Program-made: the position numbers and the translations under genes
The notes under the pieces: generated by a model
What the model was told of the DNA's origin: nothing
The model's input: only the letters and a program-made list of their open reading frames with translations
Databases searched by the model: none
Part shown: piece after piece, positions 13,704 through 25,712 of the stretch
How the letters are laid out: every line of letters starts with the position of its first letter
How positions within the stretch are numbered: the stretch's first letter is position 1
Assembly (NCBI RefSeq): GCF_000247815.1
Contig: NC_021673.1
Coordinates: 3,495,433 to 3,559,432 of the forward strand
Direction of reading: 5' to 3'
Source of the DNA: Ficedula albicollis
Taxonomy: Eukaryota > Chordata > Aves > Passeriformes > Muscicapidae
Length of the DNA stretch: 64,000 nt

Positions 13704-14079
13704 GAGCAGGGTCTCATCTGTGCATTAAAGGTTACACTGAGCTCTGCACCCTTGCAAGAGCAGCTTTTCCCTTGGGATAAAGGGATGCTTTCATGGCAGC
13801 CTGAGGAATCCTGCATCACCACATGCTCAGAGTGCTCGAGGCAACGCAAAAAGCACAAAGAAATGACTTTTCACAAACACAGCCACGCAGCAAGGATGAA
13901 AACCCAAGAGCAAAATGCTGGTGTGTTGGGGAGGAAATAGAAAAATCTTATGAGTGCCTAGCAAGTAGTTCTGAAACAGTAGATGAAATAGAGATGTTAG
14001 CAATTTTCGACATAGAGGCTGAAAACAGTCATGTGAAGGTTTGAGGCCTCTTCCTTAGTTTAGATGATACCAAATGCCA

Positions 14080-14500
14080 CCAATACCAAAGAACCAACAG
14101 ACATCCTGTCCCAAGCTGGGCAGGAAAGGTCTGAAGATGAGGGTTACAGATAAGAAAGCCATAAAACATTATAATTTAGTAGTTCCTATAGGTTGCATGC
14201 AAATATTAAGAAATTAGTGTATTGTATTAGATTGGTTAATGGAGATTAGAATATTCGTCATAGAAGAATACTTATTGTATTATAAACGGGAAATCGCTCT
14301 CTTACGCCCTTCTCTTACTGCCTTACCTCTTACTCTCTTACCCCTTGCTCTTACTCTCTTACTCTCCATGCTCTACACTCTCTCTTACACCCACACCCTT
14401 ATAATAAACTACAAACCTGAAGAACAGAAAATAGAGAGCTCCTGAGTCTGTCCAGCGACCGCCCAACCAACAGTACAACCCCCACGCTGGTGGAGAGGAG
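14080..14500 (+). mobile_element. ERV LTR with TATA box and CTCTTAC-rich segment
   Basis: U3-like sequence (AACATTATAATTTAGTAGTT, TTGCATGCAAATATTAAG) carries an inverted CCAAT (ATTGGTT, 14231-14237), a TATA box (TATAAA, 14281-14286) and AATAAA (14403-14408). A short U5-like GC-rich segment follows (GTCCAGCGACCGCCCAACC). The order promoter, R, polyadenylation signal is what an LTR needs. Both ends are approximate and I could not find a target duplication. It probably belongs to an avian ERVK-like family. Confidence 0.6.
14296..14395 (+). repeat. CTCTTAC-type pyrimidine repeat in LTR R region
   Basis: Degenerate CTCTTACT/CTCTTACC units, nearly all pyrimidine on the plus strand, between TATA box and polyadenylation signal of the LTR. 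Confidence 0.75.
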
Positions 14501-15718
14501 AAATGCTTCAGCCTGCCCCACATACTTCAAACACACACTGCTACAGGTTCTTCCTTTACTTAGAACAGGTTGAAAATTGCTAATAAGAAAATTAAAATTA
14601 TTGAAGCTTGGGGGAAGCATTTTTAATGTATTTAAGACTTGCCTCACAATATGTGTCATGAAATATTTCAGTATTTCAACTCAGGACACTGATTTCACTA
14701 TCTATATAATATGTGGATTTAAAAAAAAATTAAAACTCAGATAATTGAGGACTGTGTTTCAAAAGTGGTGTGTTTGGGGTTTTTTAGTTCCCAAATCTGC
14801 TTTAATGAGTTGTATAAGAAAGATAAAGATCAACATCTGCTTCTGATTTAGAAACAGAAGCCTTAAGGCTGCTGAAAGTCTACTGAAAAGATAGTGGTAA
14901 ATAAAACACCTTTGTTTATATGTACACAAACAAATATATTAAAGATATAAAGTACATGATTTATATATAGATAAAACAATGTGTTTGTTTATCATGTAAA
15001 CATATATAATTTCATACACATTTCGAATTTCATGTGTATACACACACACATATATGAGGAAATCATTCCAATATGCAAAGTGAAAGTGGGAAAATGTGAA
15101 GCCATTCTCCCTGGTTGGAATGAAACCTCATTCTGAGCCAGCTGCCAACCAGGAGCAAACCAGGGGCTCGTGCAAGCCCTGCCTGAAGCTCAGGTCCCCC
15201 CCTCTCCAACATCCTCCTTGTCAAGACCTTCCCCACATTCTGCAACTCAATGGGATTTATTTGAGGTGCTATCACAGCATCTTTTAGGATCTTTTTCAAA
15301 GCCAGAGGTCAAGGCAGTGAATAACAAAAGATTATGTTAAAACCTTCACAATAACCCAAAACTTTCAGGTTGGGTATTATTTGAGTTTGACCAGAATTTT
15401 TTGTGGAGGAAGAACACACAAGCACCAGATTCCCTTGGGATTATTGCTCCAGTGGTTCTGGAGGAAAGTTCCTGTCCTCCATGCCCTTCCCCAGAGCTCA
15501 GGGACAGCATCTGAAGGATGTTGTTCCTCTTGGGCATCCAAACTCATCAGAGAGGATTTGGGAATGCCTGGAAGGGAGAGGCTTTGCCACACTTTGATCT
15601 CACCCTGTCTTTGAAGATCCTGACTGCCCTTAGCAGGAGCTCACTGAGCACAGTAAATCCCAGGCACAGAATGTTGATTTACAAGATCCTGGCCTGGGTA
15701 GAAAAAGAATCCTACAGA

Positions 15719-15719
<1 letters not shown>
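14501..15719. other. Unique non-coding stretch with AT-rich dyad
   Basis: No gene found. At 14920-15055 there is AT-rich sequence with TATATA runs and a short inverted pair, ATACACAT and ATGTGTAT, around TTCGAA (about 15014-15040). Confidence 0.5.

Positions 15720-15803
<84 letters not shown>
15720..15803. repeat. A homopolymer interrupted by CC
   Basis: A34, CC (15754-15755), A48. It could be the tail of a retroposed transcript, but the sequence before it has no AATAAA and resembles no gene I recognise. Confidence 0.9.
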
Positions 15804-15807
<4 letters not shown>

Positions 15808-16647
15808 AGCAAGTAAATTAGCTCCAGCAGCCAGAGAGTTAAAATTAATTCAAAGGAAAACATACTAACCAATTAAGAACAAATTAGGAATTTATGGATA
15901 ATTAGACAAATCCACCTCGGTTCAGGACATGGTTTCTTATCTAAACTGAAAATGGAGAACACTGACAGCAAAACCTCACTTTTACTGTACATTTACTCAG
16001 TATGGTTTTAATCATGGAATAATTTTGGAGCTTGTGGAATCCACTGCAACATTTTGGGGATAAAAGAATGAGATGATGGATAAAAAATGGGTGCTCAAAT
16101 TGAGAATCCAACTACGTTTGCAATCTGAATCTCTAAACTGGAGAGGAAAAGCTTTGAAAATACCAACAGAAGTATTCACAGGGAGATTTGCATCAAGAAA
16201 CCCAATATACCCTAAGACTGACCTCTTGAAATCTAGAACTGTAATAACATCTCACCAGGAAAAAAGGGCCACATTCTCATTGCAGGAAAATGGCAAGATT
16301 GTTTTGTGTTTTTTGGGAATAGGTTTAGATGCAAATATTATTCTATTGCTTTCCCATTATTCTCCTTCCTCCTCTAATAAAGCAGTGTTTGCAAAATTAA
16401 ATTAAGTCAATTTTTTAAACTGACAATTTAAATTAAATAAACACATCCCAGTTATCTACTCAGCACTGACTATGAATTATCAGGTGACCAGAGGCTGTGG
16501 CAGTACAGCCAGGAAGTATCAGGATTTTGGAGCTGCACATTCCCAGTCAAATTCTAAACACAATTCTAAGTTCTGCCAGATCTCAATATTTCATGACATT
16601 TTTTCTCTCATTTTAATAATCAAAGTGGTATGATCAAAAGAATTCTA
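15804..16647. other. Unique AT-rich non-coding stretch
   Basis: No element recognised. One 110-codon frame (16073-16405) has no family signature. Confidence 0.5.
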
Positions 16648-16653
16648 TTTTTT

Positions 16654-16690
<37 letters not shown>

Positions 16691-16706
16691 TTTTTTTTTT
16701 TTTTTT
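16648..16706. repeat. C36 homopolymer embedded in T tract
   Basis: T7, C36 (16655-16690), T16. Same arrangement as the much larger tract near 28 kb: a pure C run inside an A/T homopolymer. Confidence 0.95.
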
Positions 16707-18286
16707 AACAGACTTCTCTCTTACTTTGTTCTTAGCTGGAAACTGAAGTGAGAAATGCAGCTGGATCAGGATTTTTGCTGTTCAAAAGCACATTTTGACT
16801 TGGAGACATCAGTAATGCCATGAAAAGATTAACAGCACCATGGATAGGGCTTGAGGGATATAAGCTGCAAACACAAAGTTGCTGAAGACTCACAATTTAA
16901 TTGAAAGTGACTTTCTTACAAAATGAATTAGTGACACTGTGTCCTGCAGCTCTGGGTCTCTCAGCGATTTACCCAATTTTCACGGAAATAAAAGAAATTT
17001 GAGCAGAAAAGATTATTAAAAATACAGCCTCATTATTTTTATTAATTATACAAGTGATTTTAAAGATGAAAAATATCATTTAAGCCATCTAAGTGACTCT
17101 GTAAAGAAACAAACTAATTAGTAAAGCTGTGTCTGGTCAATACTTGTTTCCCAGTGAGATGAGCCACAACACAGGGTTACTTTTCCAGGCTGTGGAATTT
17201 CCTGGGAAGAAGCTTTTAGTCTTGGGTGTGCCAAGGCTTTCTGCCTTTGTCCTCAGTGGTGTTTCCAGGCTGTGAAAGGCACCCCCACATATTCACAAAC
17301 CACAGCTTAGAATTTCTAAAAGGTGCTTGAGCAGCTGAACAAGCTGAGCAAACCTTCTCCTGCCTCTCAATACAAAGGGCAAGTGCTTGGGCTGGTTGAA
17401 GCATCATCACCCTCAAGTGGCACTCAGCCCTTGTGTCTCCCAAAGGCTCAAAGAACTGGAAAAATTCTGGGTTGTTTTTTTTTCCCTTGGAGGTTGGCAG
17501 TGGGCTTGTGCTGTCAGATGCCACAAAAGGCACGAGGGTGACTGCCAGGCTTGAACAGTGTAAAGTGCAAAATGTGTAAAAGGTGGCAGCTGTGTAATTT
17601 GTTTAATTTACTCAGAAGGAACTCGTGAGCTCCAAGCAGGGCACTCCCTATTCCGTGCTGAGATGTGCTCACTTCCCTGGGAAATTGAGAGCCAGAAATC
17701 AGCCCAGTCCTTCTGAAATGCTCCCTTTGAAAGCAGGATAACAGAGGTACTTCTAAGTCCTTTCATCTTCAATGGAAGCTCTAAGTAATTGTCTTTTTTT
17801 TTTTTCCTCCCCCTCTGGTTTGGTGACAGGGACTCAGTTCAGTAGAAGAATAATCTTGCCTGAGTCTTCAAAGACAACATGAGGAGCCCAGTGAAAAATT
17901 CTTAATCTAATCTGCTGATTACAGCAGAGGTCAATCACACAGACACTTTTTGAAGAGCTGGAAAGTTTTTAGGTCAAGTATTTTTTTTATAAGCACAGCA
18001 CTTCACTTTACTGCTCTGTTTCCAACTTTAATTGCCAGTATTTCTCTTGACATATTTTCACTCCAGCCCATGTCTACTTTAACAAGTCCTGCAGCTCTGG
18101 AGAGAAATTCTGTTGAGCAAAATAATTAGTGTTGAAGAGTCAGTGTTCACAATATACACTTTTCAGAAGGTTTTATATTGAATTACCCATCCTACTCTCC
18201 ACTGGCATTTTACAGGTTTGTCAGAAGTGTATCTTCCAGTTATTTTGCACCCAAAAGAAATTCAGCTGATTTACTCTTGCATGGCT
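16707..18286. other. Unique non-coding stretch
   Basis: Nothing recognisable. A short T run lies at about 17793-17806. Confidence 0.5.
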
Positions 18287-18403
18287 CCATGATGTGAAAA
18301 CACAGTGTGGAAGCCATGGAGAATTGGGAGAGTCATCCATGATGTGAAAACACAGTGTGGAAGCCATGCAGAATTGGGAGAGTCAGCAGAATTGGGAGAG
18401 TCA
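18287..18403. repeat. Two-copy tandem duplication, period 50 bp, with extra 18-bp unit
   Basis: CCATGATGTGAAAACACAGT starts at 18287 and 18337. After the second copy the short unit AGCAGAATTGGGAGAGTC repeats once more, to 18403. Confidence 0.95.
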
Positions 18404-19186
18404 CTTTCAGAGTGCACATTCTGTAAATAATGTCTGCTTAAATTTTAGGCAGCTAAAATCTGCTACTTTTCGAACGTGTAACTGTTTAACCCAAGACCAT
18501 TCAGATCCACAGGATACAAGATCATGACCAACTTGGCAGCAAAAAAGCAACTCACAGCAACAACTTTCTGCTACCAGAGAGAAGGTAAGAAGTCTGAAAA
18601 CACAGAAAGGACATTGGTGTTCCTCACTCACAGTTGTATCAAACAAAACACAAAAGGAAAGGGCAACAGTATGGTCACTGGTTTATTCTCTGCTGGGAAA
18701 CTTGGTAGAAGATTAAAATTCCCATTTTATTATTGTTGTGCACCTCAGTCCAAGGAAGTTGGCACACCTTCCAAATGAAGGCTGGAATTTTCTCAAGCAA
18801 TTTTGCAAAGCTGCTGCTTTTCAGTTACTGAGCTGTGGGGTCCTTTTTTGTCCCTGCGGCTCAATGCTGCAAGGATTTCAATTTCTGAAATATGTTCCAT
18901 TGTCAGAAGCACAGTCTGAACTGCTTGTATACACCAAATTACACATTTGATTCATAAAGCTGCATTTATGAAATATGCTTTACCCTTTTAAAAGGAGTAC
19001 CAGTGTAAGAATTATGAACTGAATTTCCAAGAGGTAAGATGGTCCCCGAAAGTTTTCCTTGAGGAATTACCTTGAGAGTTGTAGCACAGCGTCATCAACA
19101 GTTTTGTACATATCCCTACTTTTTTCTTGGGGTAGATGAATTTGTCTTCAGATCCTTGAGGTATTCAAGATCCAAGGGACCTGATC
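18404..19186. other. Unique non-coding stretch
   Basis: Nothing recognisable between two local duplications. Confidence 0.5.
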
Positions 19187-19436
19187 AGATTATGAGTTTC
19201 CCAGTAACATGGAATACTGGAATGTCCAGTGGTGACCTCACAGAGCACAGCATCCCGTGCTGCAGGGTCAGCATCTAATAGCCAATCTGAAGGGGGAGAG
19301 GTTTAGATTTGATATAGATTATGAGTTTCCCAGTAACATGGAATACTGGAATGTCCAGTGGTGACCTCACAGAGCACAGCATCCCGTGCTGCAGGGTCAG
19401 CATCTAATAGCCAATCTGAAGGGGGAGAGGTTTAGA
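19187..19436. repeat. Two-copy tandem duplication, period 129 bp
   Basis: AGATTATGAGTTTCCCAGTA starts at 19187 and 19316. The copies match without visible mismatch for about 121 bp, to GGGGGAGAGGTTTAGA. An 8-bp TTTGATAT spacer follows copy 1 only. Confidence 0.97.
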
Positions 19437-19527
19437 CAGTGGAAGGCGTCCTTGCCCATGGCAGGGGGTGGGACTGGATGATCTCTAAGGTACCTTTAAA
19501 CTCAAACCATTCTGTGATTCTACAATC
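19437..19527 (+). mobile_element. CR1 LINE 3' end
   Basis: AGTGGAAGGCGTCCTTGCC, CATGGCAGGGGGTGGGAC, GGATGATCTCTAAGG and CTCAAACCATTCTGTGATTC form the last 90 bp and the tail of a plus-strand CR1. It abuts the second copy of the 129-bp duplication. Confidence 0.85.
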
Positions 19528-19580
19528 TAGGCACTCCAGGAAGACAGATTTTCTTCCCTGCTGCCTTGCAACTCTGTCTG

Positions 19581-19599
19581 AAAAAAAAAAAAAAAAAAA
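19581..19599. repeat. A19 tract
   Basis: Pure A run, 54 bp after the CR1 tail. Confidence 0.9.
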
Positions 19600-20238
19600 T
19601 TGCATGTACCTTTTGAAACACCCGAGAGCACACAGAGAGTCTCATTGCAACCATGGGAGGACAAGTTAAGCTTTGCACTGGATAAACTCACCTGTGTCTG
19701 TCAGGAGAAAGTCACATTACCCAAATGTTGGAGACTCCACCCCAGACAGCAAATTTTTAGTAAAGAGCGTTCTGGGAAAGTTTTTTTGGAAGAGCCTTTG
19801 TCAGGCTTGTATTTCAGTAGCACCAAAAACCTCCTCCCTGGCTGGGCCAAACCCTTCCTCACAGTGATCAGAGGCATCACTTTCCTTTTTGTTTGGCCAA
19901 CTACAGTATCCAAACTGACACCATCTTCTCATCTTTTTGCATGATCCTTCTCATTCCATCAAATATCAATCACTTGTCTCCTCCAGGGTCAAGAAACAAG
20001 CACATCAGAGCCAAATGCAGTTTTAGTGGGAATTTTTGTATAGAGACAGGCAGGAACAGGATATCTGAAAAAGATTTAAAAATCTGAACTCATACTTCAG
20101 AGTCAACGAACAAAAGCAAAGGACTTCAGCTGTAGAACCTGGATGTGATTTTTCTCTCCACTCTAGGCACAGCCTCCTGGTTTTGCCTTGCACCTGACCT
20201 CTCTGTAGCAAGATGATCCCAATCAAGCATCGTCCCCT
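19600..20238. other. Unique non-coding stretch
   Basis: Nothing recognisable. Confidence 0.5.
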
Positions 20239-20427
20239 GATTATTCTTAATGAATATGTTGAATAATTGAGTATCAGATGACGCCTATAATTAGCAAACA
20301 GGGGTTGTAAAGTTATCTTCCAACAGAGTCCTTGATTATTCTTAATGAATATGTTGAATAATTGGGTATCAGATGACGGCTATAATTAGCAAACAGGGGT
20401 TGTAAAGCTATCTTCCAACAGAGTCCC
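20239..20427. repeat. Two-copy tandem duplication, period 95 bp
   Basis: GATTATTCTTAATGAATATG starts at 20239 and 20334. Three substitutions are visible in about 92 aligned bases. Confidence 0.96.
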
Positions 20428-21452
20428 GAGTGCCCATTGCCTGGGGGAGTTCCAAACAAGTACACTGACAATTCTGCCTCTTCCAAAACTGTTCACAAAC
20501 CTGTAGACACAGTTTCTTTCCAGTTGCCACTAAAATCCCCAACAATGGTACCCCCATGTAGCCACTGCCAGCACTACCCACCTGCAATGAGAACCAGTTC
20601 TTTTCCTCATTTTCCCCGTGCTCACCCACTCACCAGTGCCCCTTCTCTCTCTGCTTTTTGTCATCTCACACACTTCCCAAGGACAGAGCCTGTTTTTAAT
20701 TCTGGGCTCACACAGCTGGATCACAATCCATGCTGAAGTTTCACAGGTATTACAATAATCGATAGTAACCACACCAAGCATGGATTTCTGGTGAATGAGT
20801 CAAGCAGTGCATGTCCTCACTGTGATATTTTGCATACAAAGGGAAAACTTAATGGAGTAGAAAGCACATCCAGATTAACAGTGTCAAAAACAAGTTAATG
20901 CTTATGTGGGATCCAAACCCATACCATATTTGACTTTGAAAAAGTTAAATTAATCCTCTAACTATCAAGGCTTGCAGCAGACACCACACTGTCCCTGGAA
21001 CACATTGTCAATTTGCTGTTCTGACAGATGATGTGAAGATGGGGAAATGATCCAGAAAAGTGGCATTGATTTTGAAGAGCAGAAAAATTTGCCAGTCATT
21101 GCTTGTTGCTAAGCTGCAACAACAACAACAACAACAAAAAAAGCCTCCATCAGCTCTCAGGGTGTCAGTCACAAATATCAATGAGATGTGGCATTTACAG
21201 TGTTTGTGCAAGGCCCAGGGAATGGCTGAGCCTGCATCCTGCACTTAGAGCAATTTGGATGGGACCTTAAATACCAGGAACCTCCTCTCTTGGGTTCACC
21301 TGTGTGATCTTTTTCTTTGGGCAATTGGTGCTTTTCATCTACAGCCTGTGATCCATTTATAAAAATGCAGGGCAGATATTTTAGAGAAAGGGAAAACTAC
21401 ACAGCTTGAACAAGTCTGCAACTTCGACTGCAAGCAGGTGTTGGTCAGATCC
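20428..21452. other. Unique non-coding stretch with (CAA)n
   Basis: A CAA trinucleotide run lies at about 21117-21140. No gene signature is visible. Confidence 0.5.
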
Positions 21453-21598
21453 TCCTCTTGGAAATCCCATGTCCTTTGGAGCATCACACCTCAACTCCCA
21501 GCCTGGGATTTCTTAACTAGAGCTATCCTCTTGGAAATCCCATGTCCTTTGGAGCATTACACCTCAACTCCCAGCCTGGAATTTCTTAACTAGAGCTG
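21453..21598. repeat. Two-copy tandem duplication, period 73 bp
   Basis: TCCTCTTGGAAATCCCATGT starts at 21453 and 21526, with two or three substitutions between copies. Confidence 0.96.
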
Positions 21599-22182
21599 CA
21601 GCCAGAATAAACAATTTTTATGGCAAGTTTGTGCAAGGAGCCAGCCTCAGTGGTCTGTTCTTTCTTCCTTGCACTAAATATTATTCATCTCTAACAAAAC
21701 CCAGCTGATGACTTTTCCCACACTCTCTATGTCCTCTGAAAATCTGATGCACCACACACGAATTTCCACATAGATAATTTCCACTTGCTTTGTGTCCAGG
21801 GGAAGGAGAGATCTAGCACAAAACTTTTAACCCTTTTCACAGAAAAATCCCTGGGTAGTAGCAGGGAAGATATCAAAGTAATTAGTGCACAGCTCCTTTA
21901 TAATTTATACCTTTTAATCCAGCTCCTTTATACTTTTCCCCTTTTTACCCAGCTCTGCAGAGAGTGCCCAAGGTCAAAAGGTGATTTGCCAGTATAATAA
22001 CATTAATTACATGAATAATATGAATATTGTAATATGAATAAACATATAAATCAACAGGTAGAAGCTTTTTTTTTAACAGACTACATGCAAACACCTTACT
22101 ATATGTAATAAATACTCTTTGCCATGACTAATGGTTTGCAGAAACAATTTAAAGCATAAAGCTCAGAACAACAACAGAAAGG

Positions 22183-22408
<226 letters not shown>

Positions 22409-22753
22409 CACCTCTCACCCCTAGTTTTACAAACAGTATTTTTTACAGAGGTCAACAATATTGATAAACAAAGTAAGGAGTGGAAAATGAAGTACAAACC
22501 TGTCAGGTGATGAATTCATTCTTTAAGCACATCAGAGGCCGCACAGATTATGAGATGACAAAGCATTATTTTCAGATGTCCTAACTTCAGTCAAGAACTC
22601 CTTCCTAATTTCATTCAAAGGTCTCATTTTCCCACTCCAGCACTGCCAGATTAAGGGTCACAGGAAAAGCCTCCAACTTCCAGATTCACCTCTTTTATAA
22701 TCACCCACCTTTAACAAACAGGAGCTTTTATTATATGCCAATAGCCTCACTTA

Positions 22754-23035
22754 AAAATCACAAATCAAACAGTTATTTGGGCTGGAAAAGGCCACTAAGA
22801 AAATCAAGTCCAACCATTAACCCAGAACTGACAAGGCCACCACTAAACCATGTCCCCAAGAGCCACATCTTTTAAATCCCTCCAGGGATGGTGACTCCAC
22901 CAACCACCTGGGCAGAGCCAGGGCTTGACCCCTCTTTTGGTGAAAATCTTTCCATTTCCTCTGGGTTTATCACTGGGAGAAGAGACTGAGCCCCACCTGG
23001 CTACAACCTCCTTTAAGGGAGTTGTAGAGAATGAT
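22754..23035 (-). mobile_element. CR1 LINE 3' fragment (AAGTCCAACCATTAACC type)
   Basis: The plus strand shows GGGCTGGAAAAGGCC, CAAGTCCAACCATTAACC, CACTAAACCATGTCCCC, CTCCAGGGATGGTGACTCCA, TTTTGGTGAAAATCTTTCC and GGCTACAACCTCCTTTAAGG. That is the reverse complement of the CR1 subfamily that is found in the plus orientation at 23396-24530. A short deletion seems to lie near 22960. Confidence 0.88.
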
Positions 23036-23401
23036 GAATAACATGGAGGAATGGGACACAGACTCACACAAAAATTACAGACATAGTTTGATCTCCACCC
23101 ACTGTAGCCATGAATATATCTTCAAAGGGAAGCAACAGCAAAAAGGAAACAAAAAACAAGCCCAAACCCAAACTGAAGCACTTCAGCTTGACAAAAATAA
23201 GAAAGCTCAAGTTCTGAAGGTAGAATTCTAGTAGCATGGAAAAGATTGGTTTTTTCCTCTTAAGAGGATAAAAACAAGCTACCTAAAGAAACAAGCCTGG
23301 AGCAAATATCATGTATTACCAACAGATTTTAAATCCTCTCTTCCTTTCCTCCCAGGCACCCTGTGCATCATGCATGTAAAATGCATGAGGCATTTTGCCA
23401 T

Positions 23402-23478
23402 CTGCATTGTAAGCAAGAACAAGGAGTTGGGAGGTGATTGCTCCCCTGAAATCGGCACTGCTGAGGTTGCACCTTGAA
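23402..23478 (+). mobile_element. CR1 LINE, upstream half split by LTR
   Basis: CTGCATTGTAAGCAAGAAC, GGAGGTGATTGCTCCCC and CGGCACTGCTGAGGTTGCAC correspond to the CR1 ORF2 3' region. The element breaks off at GAATG and resumes after the LTR at 24034 with CTGTGATCAGTTTGGGCCCC, which is the expected continuation. Confidence 0.75.
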
Positions 23479-24033
23479 TGCCTAGATAGGGAAGATGTGT
23501 GCTGATGTCTTTACAAACAGTTCCATGGTGAGGGGAAGGGTGTGAACAGCTTTGAAATGGGGTTAATGTCTGTACCAGCTTTGGGCAGGGGGTTTGTTAC
23601 AGAGCCTGGACAGTGACTCCTGAAACAGCCAAATGGGGCTGCACAACCCGGAACTTCTGAACTTTGGGGTAAAATGACAGGCTGAAGGGGGGAATATGTG
23701 GCAGGAGGTTCAGGGAAGCTGCACCTTCCTGGTACCTCGGCCAGTGGGGGAAGGAATTTGGGATAAGAGGAGAGAGGAGTTTGGGATAGAAGGAATTTGG
23801 GATAAGAGGAGTTTGGGATAAGAGGAGTTTGGGATAAAAGGAGTTTGGGATAAGAGGAGTTTGGGATAAGAGGAGTTTGGGATAAGAGGAGGCTGCGCCC
23901 TCTGAAACCTCGAGAGAGATAAAACCCCCGGGGCCATGCCCCAGTGGCCTCTCTCTCTTTATCCCAATAAAGCTGCAGAACTCCTCTGTCTCCTTTATGG
24001 ACACTGAGTTTTCCCAGTGGGATTTTCCATACA
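23479..24033 (+). mobile_element. Solo ERV LTR nested in a CR1
   Basis: A segment of about 555 bp interrupts a CR1. It ends ATTTTCCATACA, has a TATA-like AGATAAAAC near 23918 and AATAAA at 23966-23971. The short gap between the two suggests a short R as in ERVK-like LTRs. If TG at 23479 is the start, the element is TG...CA bounded, but I see no clean target duplication, so the left edge is uncertain. It contains a 16-bp minisatellite. Confidence 0.65.
23756..23892 (+). repeat. 16-bp minisatellite inside LTR
   Basis: About eight units of GATAAGAGGAGTTTGG with variants (GATAAAAGG, GATAGAAGGAATTTGG). Direct repeats are contiguous without spacers. Confidence 0.93.
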
Positions 24034-24530
24034 CTGTGATCAGTTTGGGCCCCTCATGATAAGAAGGACATTGAGGGGCTGAAGTGAGTCTAGAGGAGGG
24101 AACAGGGCTGGGGCAAAGTCAGGAGAGGCTGAGGGAGCTGGAAAGGGGCTCAGCTGGAGAAAAGGGGGATCAGGGGGGACCCTGTGGCTCTGCACAACTC
24201 CCTGACAGGAGGGGACAGCTGGGGGCATTTGGGCTCTGCTGCCAGGAACAGGGACAGGAGAGGGAACGGCCTCAATTAGCACCAGGGGAGGTTTGGATTG
24301 GATATTAGGGAAAATTTCTTCCTGGAAAGATGTATCAAGCATTGGCACAGGCTGTCCAGGGAAGTGGTGGAATCACCATTCCTGGAAGTGTTCAAAGACT
24401 TGTTTGGATGTGGCACTTGGGAAGAGAGTTTAGCTGAATGTGGTGGTGCTGGTTAATGGTAGAATGATCTTTATGGTCTTTTCCCACCTGAATGATTGAT
24501 CCTGTGGTTCTGTGAGTCTTTGTTTCTATG
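24034..24530 (+). mobile_element. CR1 LINE, downstream half to 3' tail
   Basis: CAGTTTGGGCCCCTCATGAT, AGAAGGACATTGAGGGGCTG, GGAGGTTTGGATTGGATATT, TCAAGCATTGGCACAGGCTG and GTGGCACTTGGGAAGAG lead to the tail GATTGATCCTGTGGTTCTGTG. This is a nearly complete CR1 3' region, continuous with 23402-23478 across the nested LTR. Confidence 0.9.
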
Positions 24531-25610
24531 AGCTGAGAGCAGTTTTTCACTGAATGAGGCTCTCTAGGAACTGCCCCTCTCCCATCACCTGTTTTTCTCC
24601 TCCAGCCAAAGCTGGATTGCCTTGTCCTCATCTGCCTTTCCTCGTCCCCTCGTGTCTCTCCACAATAACTGCACAGCTCCAGCACAGGCACAGAGCAGGA
24701 GGGAGAGGTGATGAAACAAATCAAAGCTCTCAGTTGAGCTCAACAATAAAACTTGCATGGACTTGGAGCCAAAGCTTTTGTTTTGCTCGAAACCAGGAGC
24801 AGGAGAGGGACTGAACTCTCCTGCCTTGTTTTTATTGCTGCTCGGGGAGCCAGAAATGTCCACACACCCATAGAGTTAAAAAGCAAGATATTAAGAACCA
24901 GATGTTGGGATATTTTTGGATGCAATAATGGATCTGGCCACAGTGCTTTACAGCTCCTGTCCAAAGCTAATTTTTGAGGGAACAGAGGGCACATCACACA
25001 AATGTTTGCTGGCTCTGTGCCGAGCCCTGCACTGTGCACAGAACCAGAGCTCTTCTCAAATTGGTTCGGCTGGTTGGGTTCTCTTGGTTTAAATCCTCCT
25101 ATTAAAGCTCACAGAGAATTGCATTTTTACTGCAGAATTACACCAAAAAGCCTGCAAAGGAAATCATTTAACTATCCAGGAGGTCAATTTCACAGTTTTG
25201 TTCAGTGATTTGTTTTATTTTTCATAGAGATTACTGCCAGCTTATTTTCTCTTGCTCACTCTGAAGTTTTTAAGATGTTTTCACTTTGGGATAACATTCC
25301 TGCTGTTATTTTGGCTTTCCTTTTTTGAGATGAAAGCAGCATAAAGGACATAAATGTCTCCCTTGTTTCATTCATGAGAAATCACAGTGAATGCACCTGT
25401 GGGACCCAGCTTTCTTGGAAACCCAAAAGTCACGCTGCCACATGGGGACAGATGCACTAGGAGCAGTTTTGCACTTGATTTATATTTCCTGAACTCTTTG
25501 TAGCAAAAAAATTCCTCTGGGGCCCTAAGGGTGTGGAAGATGGGGAGCTCACCTTGACTTTAACAAGAAGAACCAGACAGGTTTGGAAAAGAGAGGAAAG
25601 AAGGAGAATC
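24531..25610. other. Unique non-coding stretch
   Basis: Nothing recognisable. Confidence 0.5.
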
Positions 25611-25712
25611 AAGGCCAGGTTGGATGAGGCTTGCAGAAACTTGGGCTAGTGGAAGTCTCTGCTCAGGGCAAGGGTTTGGGTCTCCCAACCCAAACCATTC
25701 TAGGATTTTATA
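25611..25712 (+). mobile_element. CR1 LINE 3' end, diverged
   Basis: AAGGCCAGGTTGGATGAGGC, GGGCTAGTGGAAGTCTC and CCAACCCAAACCATTCTAGG match the terminal CR1 region with many changes. It is an old insertion. Confidence 0.75.

Noticed and set aside
13395..13940. 181-codon plus-strand open frame
   Set aside because: Lies antisense across an LTR copy (13099-13703). The same sequence at 11.5-12 kb has no such frame.
15346..15803. Processed retropseudogene ending in the A tract
   Set aside because: No polyadenylation signal, no recognisable parent gene and no target duplication could be seen.
23756..23892. CRISPR-like regular direct repeats
   Set aside because: Units are contiguous with no unique spacers, and the context is a vertebrate LTR.
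23597..24034. Repetitive peptide (IPNSFYPKLL-type) as a possible repeat protein
   Set aside because: Translation of the 16-bp minisatellite in an LTR, with frame changes along the array.
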